Assembly (NCBI GenBank): GCA_963402885.1
Contig: OY727094.1
Span: 22,756,501 to 22,820,500 of the forward strand
From: Antedon bifida
Taxonomy: Eukaryota > Echinodermata > Crinoidea > Comatulida > Antedonidae
DNA length: 64,000 bases
Reading direction: 5' to 3'
Below, in pieces: positions 12,001-24,000 of the stretch. Position 1 is the first letter of the stretch; the number at the start of each line of letters is the position of its first letter. The translations under genes were made by a program, and so were the position numbers. The notes under the pieces are model-generated. The model was given only the letters and a program-made list of their open reading frames with translations. It did no database searches and was not told where the DNA came from.

Positions 12001-15000
12001 TTGTCTATATCCTTGCGTGCAGCACACAATGAATCATGACATAGTTTAGTTGTCTATATCCTTGCGTGCAGCACACAATGAATCATGACATAGTTTAGTT
12101 GTCTATATCCTTGCATGCAGCACACAATGAATCATGACATAGTTTAGTTGTCTATACCCTTGCATGCAGCACACAATGAATCATGACATAGTTTAGTTGT
12201 CTATATCCTTGCATGCAGCACACAATGAATCATGACATAGTTTAGTTGTCTATATCCTTGCATGCAGCACACAATGAATCATGACATAGTTTAGTTGTCT
12301 ATATCCTTGCATGCAGCACACAATGAATCATGACATAGTTTAGTTGTCTATATCCTTGCATGCAGCACACAATGAATCATGACATAGTTTAGTTGTCTAT
12401 ATCCTTGCATGCAGCACACAATGAATCATGACATAGTTTAGTTGTCTATATCCTTGCATGCAGCACACAATGAATCATGACATAGTTTAGTTGTCTATAT
12501 CCTTGCATGCAGCACACAATGAATCATGACATAGTTTAGTTGTCTATATCCTTGCATGCAGCACACAATGAATCATGACATAGTTTAGTTGTCTATATCC
12601 TTGCATGCAGCACACAATGAATCATGACATAGTTTAGTTGTCTATATCCTTGCATGCAGCACACAATGAATCATGACATAGTTTAGTTGTCTATATCCTT
12701 GCATGCAGCACACAATGAATCATGACATAGTTTAGTTGTCTATATCCTTGCATGCAGCACACAATGAATCATGACATAGTTTAGTTGTCTATATCCTTGC
12801 ATGCAGCACACAATGAATCATGACATAGTTTAGTTGTCTATATCCTTGCATGCAGCACACAATGAATCATGACATAGTTTAGTTGTCTATATCCTTGCAT
12901 GCAGCACACAATGAATCATGACATAGTTTAGTTGTTAGTGGTCGCAAATCGAAAGCTCTCTACATTTTTCTATCAGAATTATATTTTATGTGAAATGTAA
13001 AGAAAAAAGGCCATATCTGTACATTAACCATTCCAATATTGTTCTAAAGGCATTCTATCAACAAATCAGTTTGTTAGTGAACACTACCAACTAGATTTTA
13101 AAATAATACACATTGGATTTGTACTGTGTTGAATCCAAGAAACTTTAGACTGCAAAGTTGAAACATATAAAGGGATATATTCATACCTTTTAAAGAGGAT
13201 GCCACTTCAATATATGCACGGTAAAGCATGGGTAAAGCATCATGATTAATATGCAAATCAGGTAGATGTGGAATGAAGTCATTGCCCACAAGAAAGCCCA
13301 TAAACACCCAGTCATCAATGACACGTTCTAGGTCATACCACTCAAATTTCTAGAAATAGACAAAAATTAATATCTCATTGAAACATACGTACATACACAT
13401 ATTAGTTATCTGATGGATTAATGAATAGATGGATACGTATCGATGGTGACATCCAAACGATTTTTCCTCGCATATACTAGGTATCCCAATGTAAAATTTC
13501 AAATTAATGATGGTACTTTTTCTTTCAGTTAATCAAAAGGAACTTACTGAACATAAACTTTTGCAATTTAAATGATTGAAATCGGATTATCCATTCAAAA
13601 GTTATCGTCCGTTGAAGTTGCCAAAAAACAATGATTTTTGGTTGAAAAATGGCATTTTTTCCAATTATATTTGGAACCATTTTTGAAGGGTTATAACTTT
13701 TATATTAATAACTTGAAAGTTCTAATTTTTGCTAAACCCATAGATACCACAGAGTTGTACAAGACTATTTTTTTTGGGGGGGTCCTCAAAATTTTTTTTT
13801 GAGATATCGGCCTCCAAAATTAGTCTTAGGGCTTTTTGCGCTAATTTTTTCCAAATGTCTCAAAAATGCCCAAAAAGTTCCTGTCTTTAAATGATTCGTA
13901 ACTTTTGAACCAGTGTATGAATTGACTTCTTTTTTTTTGCATTGCATAGAATGTAATATGTATTTTAGTAAGATTATTTATATTGACGGGTAGGTATTTC
14001 TGAAATACAACATAAATATTGTTAAAAAATGTTAAAATGTAAAAAAATATATATAGTGTTAAAAAACTGTGTGGCTATTGTTTCTTTTTTTTTAAATATT
14101 ATTTTTCGTAAGTATACATTTTTTTATAATTCTAGAATTTAAATTTTTAATTATAATCATAAATATTATTTTAATTGATTTTCGAACCGCTAAAAATTAG
14201 AATTAAGCCCTTGCTTATTATGCGTTCGATTCCATTCCGGGCGTAAACTCGGCCGCGCCTACAAGTTAAGTTTATAGGCCTAAAGCCTAACACCACTAAT
14301 ATAAATTCTGCCGAAGAAATATCGGGAGGAAAGCAGACGAATTTCAAATTTAACTAAGTAATTACTTCAATAGTATATATTAGTATGTTTAATTTTATTT
14401 CCTTTTCAAATATTCTAAACGTAAGGTGCACTTTATATTGAAATACGGAATCAAGTTTAGGCCATGATACAGCGTATACATATAACGGCAACCCTGTCAA
14501 AAGCGCCTTTCGGCCGCCTACATAGAATGGGTTACGGCCGCTGCATAGCAAATTTAAAGCTTCTTAAATTCCTTCGGTACATTTATTCCTAACGTACTTG
14601 CTTTATATAGTAGCTTGATAAATACTCCACTTATTAAATACTTTAATAAATAGGTAAAATTGACGTTTCGAAGCAAATATTCCACGAGTCGAGAAGCGAC
14701 ATTCTTCGCCATGCCTCGTGTGTGCAGTAAAGACTTGTTCCGAAAATGGAACAGTCCACTGCGGGGGTATCCAATCATAATTTAACGCGCTAATACATGC
14801 ATACCATGCAAATTGCCTGGGCGTCGGTAATTTAGTAATAAGCTGAGAACTGAAACCCCCCTGCAAGGAAAATGGTAAATACTTTTATTTTCGATAGGGA
14901 TTATTTTTTTAAGTGGTTGGTCTTGTTGGTCTCTTCGCACGACGACCACGCAAAGACAAATAAAAGAATGTAGTTTATCAAACAGAAATATAAATTAGCT

Positions 15001-18000
15001 TCAATTCAATACTAAATTCCCCAGATTTTGATAATGAGAAAGACTCAAACATTTAATTTTTATCGGAAAAATTGACATTTGAGGCGGATGTACATAATAA
15101 TAATAACCGATTTACATATCAAAATAAAGAGTATTTAAAGCCTGATAACATGCAACAAAAATTACTCCACCACCTATTATGGTCGCCGAGCGATCGTGTT
15201 TTGAAAATGGGTAGGTGTTTTCCGAAGTTATTTTTAGCGCGCGGATTTCGGCTCGCCGGCTTTTGTACCTCTTTTTAACTCGCGTTTTCTATTAAAATAT
15301 TTAATAAACATAGATTAAAAATATATATAAATAAACTCTTAAACAAGATCTTTCTAGACATATAAATTTTATTCACATGGCTACATAAGAAATAGTTTAT
15401 TTTTAACTTCAAAGACATGTCACTTTTTGAAATTTCACGAACGTGTTAAAATCGCCTTAACGAAAATCCGCTTCATTGGGATACCTACATATACTAAAGC
15501 ACTGCTGCCAATCAAACATGTCTCTAATCGCTGCCCTCTATAGAACGCTGCAAAACAAAATGTACCTATGTAGAAATTGTATGTGCAGTCTGAATGTTCT
15601 ATTGACATGTCTGGATGTCGAGGATTAATTGACAAAAACAAGATATTGTTGAACAATTAGTTTTAACAATTGGACTACAGTACGAAAAGTTCACTTTCTT
15701 ACGACCATAATTTTAAGTAGTTGGTAATATTCATAAAATATGCAATTTTTTGTAATCATATTGTTCATGTAACCTACAGAAATAAAAAATTGCATTAATC
15801 TATAGAATATAAAATTATGCATTTGACCATGTATGTCATAAACATGTTTTTAATATATGGCTAAGCAGTGTTTGCTTTCATGAATTATCACAATCACGGG
15901 CCGGGTCGTCGCATTAATTCGTTGCCATAGTTCTAAAATTTGAAATCATGCCAAGAGTGAAACATAGCCATCACGGTTTTTTCGCATGTGCAGTAAACAA
16001 TAGATTAGGCTAGCGACCGTTTCGTTGTCGTGGTGGTTAATTAAACTTTGTTTATTTGTTGACAGTCGGTATTTCACTGTGTCTGTTTGATCTGATTTAG
16101 AAGCATCTCTTTCTATATTATTTCGAAGAATTTAACTTTAACGACTTGCCCGCAATCTATATTATTTCCTCCATGTACTAACATTTGCTGCTGCCATTTT
16201 CTTGAAGAAGCAGATAGCTTGTGAATGAAACACAGCGCGTATGGCTATGATGCATACATCATACAGCTTAAAAGCGCATGCGTCGATAAAAGCTTTTTGT
16301 TATTTTGTAACATTGTGGGTGGTCCGCGTTCTATCGACAAGAGACACAGAAGCTTTCATCTCAAACTGATCCATATCTATGTTAAATGATTAGCATCATT
16401 TCATATACTGTATAGTTGATTAAATCATAAATATGATACATACATTTTAAGAAAATGAAATGAAAATTAGGGTTAAAAATAGACATATTTTCATCATTTT
16501 TTTAGCCTAGACTGTCACTTTTGAAATGCTTGTATAACCGATTTCGAGTTGAAAAGTGAATAAAATATAATGAAATTGTTAAAAAAAGGTTGTAAAACAG
16601 AAATCGTGCAGAGTGTGCGTTATAGTTTAACGCGCAGTGCGCATGCAAAATTATGCGCACTCATGGCAATATTTGAAACACTTAAAATTGCCTGAAACAT
16701 ACTATAATTTCATAAAAATGAATTTTGACAATTTTGAAAATTTTAAGCGCACGTACGCATGTGTTGTATGCGCTACGCACATAATTGTATTTCCATATGA
16801 TGAACTATGACCTGAAATTTATGAGTACTAAATTTGGTTTAATTATGATACATACTTGTGAAGATATGATTACAAATGTGATTTTGTTAATGTTATCCAA
16901 TCATGAAAGTCACAAAAATGGAGGGGTGCAAAATTTGCACATTACTGTAAATCAACAACTCAAAAGCAGCTAAAAGAAACCTGAACCTATGCTGTCTTTG
17001 GTATTATTTTTTTAATCCAATAAATGACGTCATGATCAATAACAAATACTCATCAAAAACAAGGAAGTAGTGCTATATTTGACAAGGTATGATGAAACTG
17101 ATTTAAGGGTAAATGGTAAGCATAGATGGTTATCTTATAGTGCTAGGATGAAAACTTTCTCAATTTCTTTTGTTTTATGTAGTAAAAAGGTATACAGTAC
17201 TGTAAAGCCCAAAATGTCCACATGCCCTTTATTTTCGCAACTTTCGCGATTGAACTATGATCGCGAAAATAAAAATTCCCAACGCTCTTGTTTACAGTAG
17301 ATCAGGACTTAGCATAGGATTTTAGTAGTTAGCTAGGCCTAGGTAGGCTTAATATAGAAAAAATTAATATAAAATAGTTAGGATAAATTTCTAATTTGTA
17401 TTCTTTGAAACATTTATGATCCCTGATTATTTATAGTGTGTGTTCAGGTGTAATTAAACATAAAAAAAATTACAACAGACCGAAAATGCTAGCTAGGCCC
17501 TACTCAGTCTGCGCCTCACTCAAACAATTATGATATTCCTCCTCTCGGCGATTGAGAAGCGTGGCGCCATGGGAGGATTGATCGCTAAAATAATGTTCAA
17601 ATTGGAATAAAAAAGCTTACGACATTTCTTAAATTTGTATGAAATGTATAGTGTATTTGCTTGACGAATCCTAAATGTCCATTAAATCATAAAATAAGTT
17701 ATAATGTGTCCATAAAGTAATTTCTCTACATGCGTAGTTTGTGGTAGTAAATGCCAATAATACTTTCGCCATGCTCTCTAACTATCCATCTGGCGTCGGG
17801 TCTGTTCGAAACAAACAATAATTCGGTAGAGTACATTAATTATGGGGGTGTTCACTATCTAAGAGCCTATTAAACATGTGCCTCACCCACGTTTATTTAC
17901 ATCCCTAAATTTACAATCACTTATTCTGTAATTTTACTGACGCTATTCAATTGTTGTTTGACGTTCATCGCTGAGGTGAAATATATTCGGCAATTTGGTT

Positions 18001-21000
18001 TAACAAATTACACAAGAAACTTAAATCGCAAAAATAAAAGGTCGCGAAATAGTTAAAAATGTAAAATGGTAAAAAAATTTAGGGATGTGAAAATTTTGGG
18101 CTTTACAGTATTTCATCGTTATAGTCCTAGTATAAATGGGCCTTTAAAGCAAATCCCAATGTCCGTCTGTACAAAATGAATTACATGATGCACCAATTGC
18201 CCTATTAATATAGTTGACAAGTTGTCAATGAGGCCTGGCATAAAAAAACCCGAGATATTTAGCCTTGAAGTTCAGAATGTGAAAAACGGCCTAACCTACC
18301 CATTTTAAAATTTCAATAAAAAACGATACTATAGACACTTATCTTTAACATATCAAACTCTTGTTTGGATGTGTATTTTGCAATTATTTAAGTCGTTTCC
18401 ATTGAAAATCATTCGGAAATTGTATTTTTCTTCACTCAAAAATCAACTTTCTTTACGGCGCTTTTGTAAACAAACAGCTAACCCGAATCACGTCATGTTT
18501 GGTACCTGTTCGAAAATATATCAGCTACCATAATTTTTAACAACATAAGGGATTTTTTTTAATCTAGCCAATGGAAATTGGTTTTATTAAGGTGTTAGGT
18601 TGCTGAAATTTCTAACAAGAATTTGTGAATCCTTGACTGTGATTGGCTATAGAGATAAATTACGCTCTCTGATGGCTGACGCTTTTGTTTACGTTGAAAC
18701 AAGCATGGCTTTCACCGTAGTTTCTCGAATGAACGTTTCAACATTTTGTGAATATTTAGGAAGTTAATCGTTATCTTTATCCATATATTTTTAAAAAATA
18801 ACAAAAAATATAATATATATATATATATTTTCGACTAGTTTGCCTTTATTGAGAAGAAAATAGCGAGTTGACAGAGAATCTTGTCGCGTTGATCGGCGGG
18901 CTAGGCCAAGCTAATCGGCGTCGCTACTTCATACTTCTCAAAATGAAGATTTCCTGAGCTAGAAAGTGACTTGTATGTTTTCATTAATAACTCTTCATAT
19001 AATAAACCAATTTTAATAAACAACGGCTCATTGTAAAGCTTATTAAATATAGATTACAAATTTCCGACACTATGCCGATTTTGTGATGCCATGCCTCATA
19101 TTCAGATTAAATTTATATGTATATACATATATGTACAGTACAGTCGACTCCGCCTAAGTCGAATTCGCGTAAGTCGAAAAAACGCGAAAGTCGAATTTTT
19201 ATGAAAGTCCCAATTCTTTCCTATACATTACTGTGTAATTTTTATTTGTAAGTCGAATTTTTCTAAGTCGAAATTCGTCTAAGTCGACGTCTTTTTGCGA
19301 AGTCGAAGTCACAAATCACGCGGCAACAACGCGCTAAAAAAGCCGATGAAACGTACGTAATTCGATAAACAAACGACAGAGGATATAATGTGGGACCATA
19401 TCGGTTCTCTCAATCAGGTTGTATAGTATAGGCGGCGTCCTACAACTCGCGCTAGTGTATAGTGTATGAGTTCGTTTCAGAGTTGAGAACTTGAGCGGCG
19501 TTTTGTGGGTACCCATTTTGTGCTAGACAGATGGCAATAAACAATGGATACCGATTTCGAATAAGAACCGAAATGTATTTATTATACGTTTTCGTATTGT
19601 TTCGGGCTTAAACCATAAAAGAAAATACAGTTTATCATTGCCGATAAAAGAGGCTTAGCATTTATTAGGCCTAGCTAGCTAGCTAAGCAAACTCAATTCA
19701 AGAAGGCTCATCGCGTGGGCCGCGGTCGCGACAGGGCAGGGTCTACTAGGCCTAGCCATAGCGCGGCTAGTGAGTGAACCTAGGCCTAGCATTTTTTTTG
19801 CAAATCTGTAAGTCGAAGTTCGCGTAACTCGAATTTTTATACTGGTCCCATTAGATTCGACTTAGGCGGAGTCGACTGTATTATTAGTAGTAATGGCACA
19901 AAGAACAATGTATGAAAAACAAACTATAGTATAACAATTAATTTCTTGGTAGCAACCATGCGTTTATATCATAATGGTCAGATTTTATTTTTATTATGTA
20001 TTAAATACCTTAAGGTCACTAAACTCAGCATCCAAGTACTCTCTCAGTAGAGATAGGTGTAAAAGGTGAAAAGTTGTCTCCTCTGCAGATGTTGGTCGCT
20101 TTTTCTCGGCTTGCTTACCAAATCTTACTTCCTCACGTAACAATGAAAAATGAGGCTCATGAGTGATCAGTCCAAGTATCATCTAGGAAGAAGAGAAAAA
20201 TAACCGTAGATTACCAGTTCAATGGTCCAGTGGGCACTGCATGCAAGAAAAATGTCCCTAGCTCTACGTTTATACATTTACACAAACGTGTAAGATCCAA
20301 TGCGCACTCACTCACATGATTCATGCGTTTAACATACTTTCCTGTTGCAAGATAAGCCAAACCTTAAAAATTAGTTTTATTCTATTATATTTTTCCCAGA
20401 CCTATAATATTATCATACAATTGAGCACAGACAATCAGGTATTAATACAAAGTTTGTTCACTTTAACATGGTCATACAAAAAAAATTAAAACTCGTTCAT
20501 AATCATTTCGTTTACAAATTTTATATATTTATATACGAGACATATAATATCATCGCACAATCAAGCATGGACAGACGGGTGCAGTAATACCCCTTTCACA
20601 CCAAAACTCCGGAGACACCCCGGGGTTTATGACCATTCAAAACGTCGAGAAACTCCGGAGATACCCCTTTCACACCAACTTAGTAACACCGGGGTTTATA
20701 AAATGAAATTGTAAATGTCGCCCTCTATTTTGTTTGTTTACATAGCAACGATCATTAGAATCCTTTTAATTAACAATATTTTAAATTTAATAATTACTTT
20801 CAAAAGTCTCAGAAGTAATATAATGTTTTATTGATACTACTTATTACTTTTTATACCCGTTATATATTTTGTACAAATATTTAACGTATTTTGAAATAAA
20901 ACTAAAGCAATGAGTGATCGTGTGAGGATGACCTTTTGACCGGAGTTTGATGTTGGTACCTTTCACACCAAAACAACGGGGTGTCCCCGCAGTTCGCTCT

Positions 21001-24000
21001 CCGGAGAATGTTCAACTGTTCAACCCTGCAGTTTTAAACTCCAGAGTTGCTTGATTTTACCTTTCACACCAAACATCGGGGCGTCAACTCCGGAGTGTCT
21101 CCGGAGTTTTGCTTTTGGTGTGAAAGGGGTATAGGATCTAGATTTCAATTTAGCTCTGATGTACATGTAATGGACTATACCATATATTACTAAGACAGGA
21201 TGGATCCAAGTTTTTTTTTGGAGGGTACTAGAGACCAGTTTGTGATTGTTTAAAGGACAATTTAATAACCTGTTGAAATAGGGGTGGTGGTGGTGGTGGT
21301 GATGGGAGGCAACCTGTGTACACAAAGAGAGCAAGCAGGCACAAAAAAAAACTCTATAAGAAACAAGTCTTTTTTGTAGGTTAGCCTGGCCATGTAGGTA
21401 GTACTCACCAGATCTGCATCTAAGCCATATAAACAATGCCTTGTGTTAGGATCGTAGTTACTATCACTTTTCTCACAACGAATGAAATCCATTATCTTGT
21501 GTTCACCTTCTCCTGGGGTCTAAATGGAAACAATTAGTGAAGAGCAAAGTAAAGTAAAGGTGCTTTTATTATTAAATTTATTTTTAAAAAACATCTGAAA
21601 ATGTATGTTGAATATGTTGGCCGGGTGCAGACTAAAAAAAATACTTTGCCACATGTTATTATCTTACAAGTTCAAAACAAATAAAACATACACGTCAGAC
21701 ACGTTCCTAATGTAAATGACTGACATTAAAAATAAATACATTTATAAAAGATTTTCTTGGATAGCCCAAAAAGCCAATTAATTTCATTCACACAAAAACT
21801 TCCATCAGTATGCATTTGACAAACACACAATAACCGCATAATATTGTTTGATTTATTATTAATATACTGTACCTCATGACCAGATAAGTATATCCTAATA
21901 CCCTGCCAAAGTGGATCAGAGGTGACCTTTTGCGATATGAAGTACTGAAGCTGATTGTGAAGGCGCACCATAAATGGTGTACCCGGTGTGATGCAATTTG
22001 AATCAAAACGCTTCTCATCTGGCAACTTTTCTCCTTTTGCTAATGCTTGCTTTTCTTGCTCTTCGGCAGCCTTGGCAGTTCTGAAATTGCCACACATAAA
22101 AATGTAACAACATATTTGATGATTCAGTATACAAAGTATTTTAAAAACAATCTTGAGATTATATATTTTGCAAACAGCTGAGTTGCATGCACCAATTCTT
22201 CATAATGTTAAATTTTAATTTGTTCCGTATCTTAAAGATCAGTGAAAAAGTGTCACATGTTAGTATCAACTGTATCATAGTGTAAATTCAATATCTCATG
22301 TGACACACTGTACTTAGGAATTAAAATTATTTGCACTAAATATAGAATCAGGTTGAAATGTTACCTAAAACGTCGCCCTCTCTGTTGATTCATTTTTGCT
22401 CTTGGTGCACAACCGTCAATAGCCATATAAAAAACCTTTCTAGGCTTGATCAATCGAAACAATACCTGAAATAATTAAAGAATAAATTAATAAATCTATG
22501 AATATATTGAAATACAGATTTATCTTCGTTTTTTCCTAAATTATAAAGGATAATTTTTCTGAATTTTTCCTACAATATTATAGACATTACTTACATATGG
22601 GCCAATAAAAAATAAAAGCATAAACTGTGTACCTCAATATAATGAAATATATCGGCAAATATCTTTTCTTCTGTGATTCTAAAGTGCACATTACCATCAT
22701 CTGGATGTGAGCATGTGTGAACAATACCGTTCATATCAAAGTAAAGGTTATCAAATTCAGGGATCTAAAAGCAAGAAATAAGTTTATTTAAAAAAAATCC
22801 AATTGCTTATTTCATGATTGTTTTGTTATTAACCAGCATAATTACTGTTTGCATGGTAGCAGGACAATTGGGGTTGAATTCCGACACTAAGTACATGAGT
22901 CACAGTGCCACCATGGTTTGGTAATTGACACCCTAGATGGTCGGAAATTTTATGATGTGCGTACGTTACCGACAAAAGAGTAAATTCCACCGAGAGAGTC
23001 AATTCATGTCACATGTCTCATATGCATTATGCATGCCTCAACTCTAGAACGTACCTGTTATTAATCTATTTTTAGATTGGTTGTGGTTGATATTTTTAAG
23101 CGTCACGGATAAGGTTTTAAGCATCATGGCCGACAGTAAAGCGTCACGGTAGAGAACCCAAGCGTCATGGTACCGTGAGGCTTCAAAGGCCTGGGGAGAA
23201 CACTGAAACTACTTGTGTGTAATTAATGAAGAAATTACTCCTAACAGGCATAAACTTATTAAAAGCCTAATAATAGAATATAGAGAAGCAGGATTATCTA
23301 TGAATTTATTAAAGCAGACATATTAAATCATTTAGTGTAATTCAAATGTACGCCATGGTTAGGGTTTCAACACCAGAACTCAACTACCCAGCATTACAGA
23401 ATCCAGCAAGAGACGATGAGGCCGCAGGCCCTCTAAACCTAAAAAAACATCCTTCTAGACAATGGTGGGTAAAGTCAAGTCAAAAAAAGAATTTTCCATG
23501 AAGCAAAAACGATCAAACCAACAAAATCACATACCTAGGCTAACAAACCTGTCGATAGATTTGGTGTTAAACTTACTTTGTATATTATATGTATGATTTT
23601 TCATTACGATTTTTAATTGACCAATCAATTGCGATGACGGAACCCTACCCCTAATATCCTTCTTTCCTGTACTACTGTAGGAGGCCTAACTATCCATGAC
23701 TAGGCCTAGTTTGTTACGACCAGCTAGGCCTAAACTAAATCATCATTGAAAGCCGCCCTCCTAAATGGGTATTACTAAATGCACCAAAACATCATGTTAC
23801 TGGCGCCAAACATCATTGGAACGAAACGTTACAAATCGTCCAGGTTGACAGACGATTGGGACCACGGACGAAAATGCAGTCCCAATCGCCTTATGTTTTT
23901 GAAATAAAACGCAGGAAGGTTTACTCGCCTCGTCTCCTACCATCAAATGAAATTATCCGCCCATCACTAAAAACTATTTCTTATATTAAAAACAACATTA

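Larger units (their letters stand above)
13350..20008. other. Large XRN1 intron 6: repeats, no gene recognised
   Basis: A 6.7-kb intron. It holds a low-complexity T/A-rich tract (13560-14160), a diverged GGTTATCC-type copy (16438-16900), a 909-bp TA-flanked MITE (17200-18108) and a 738-bp pogo/Tigger-like MITE (19141-19878). Several reading frames of 60-90 residues occur (for example 14354-14866, minus) but overlap each other in different frames and match no family I know. Confidence 0.7.

Noticed and set aside
11319-12935. Regular array resembling a CRISPR locus
   Set aside because: Units are directly adjacent with no variable spacers, and the host is a eukaryote.
14354-14866. Three overlapping minus-strand frames in XRN1 intron 6, considered as a possible THAP-type domain
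   Set aside because: The Cys/His spacing of a THAP zinc finger is absent and the frames conflict with one another.
21283-21310. Polyhistidine stretch in a minus-strand frame
   Set aside because: Product of a GGT microsatellite in an intron.
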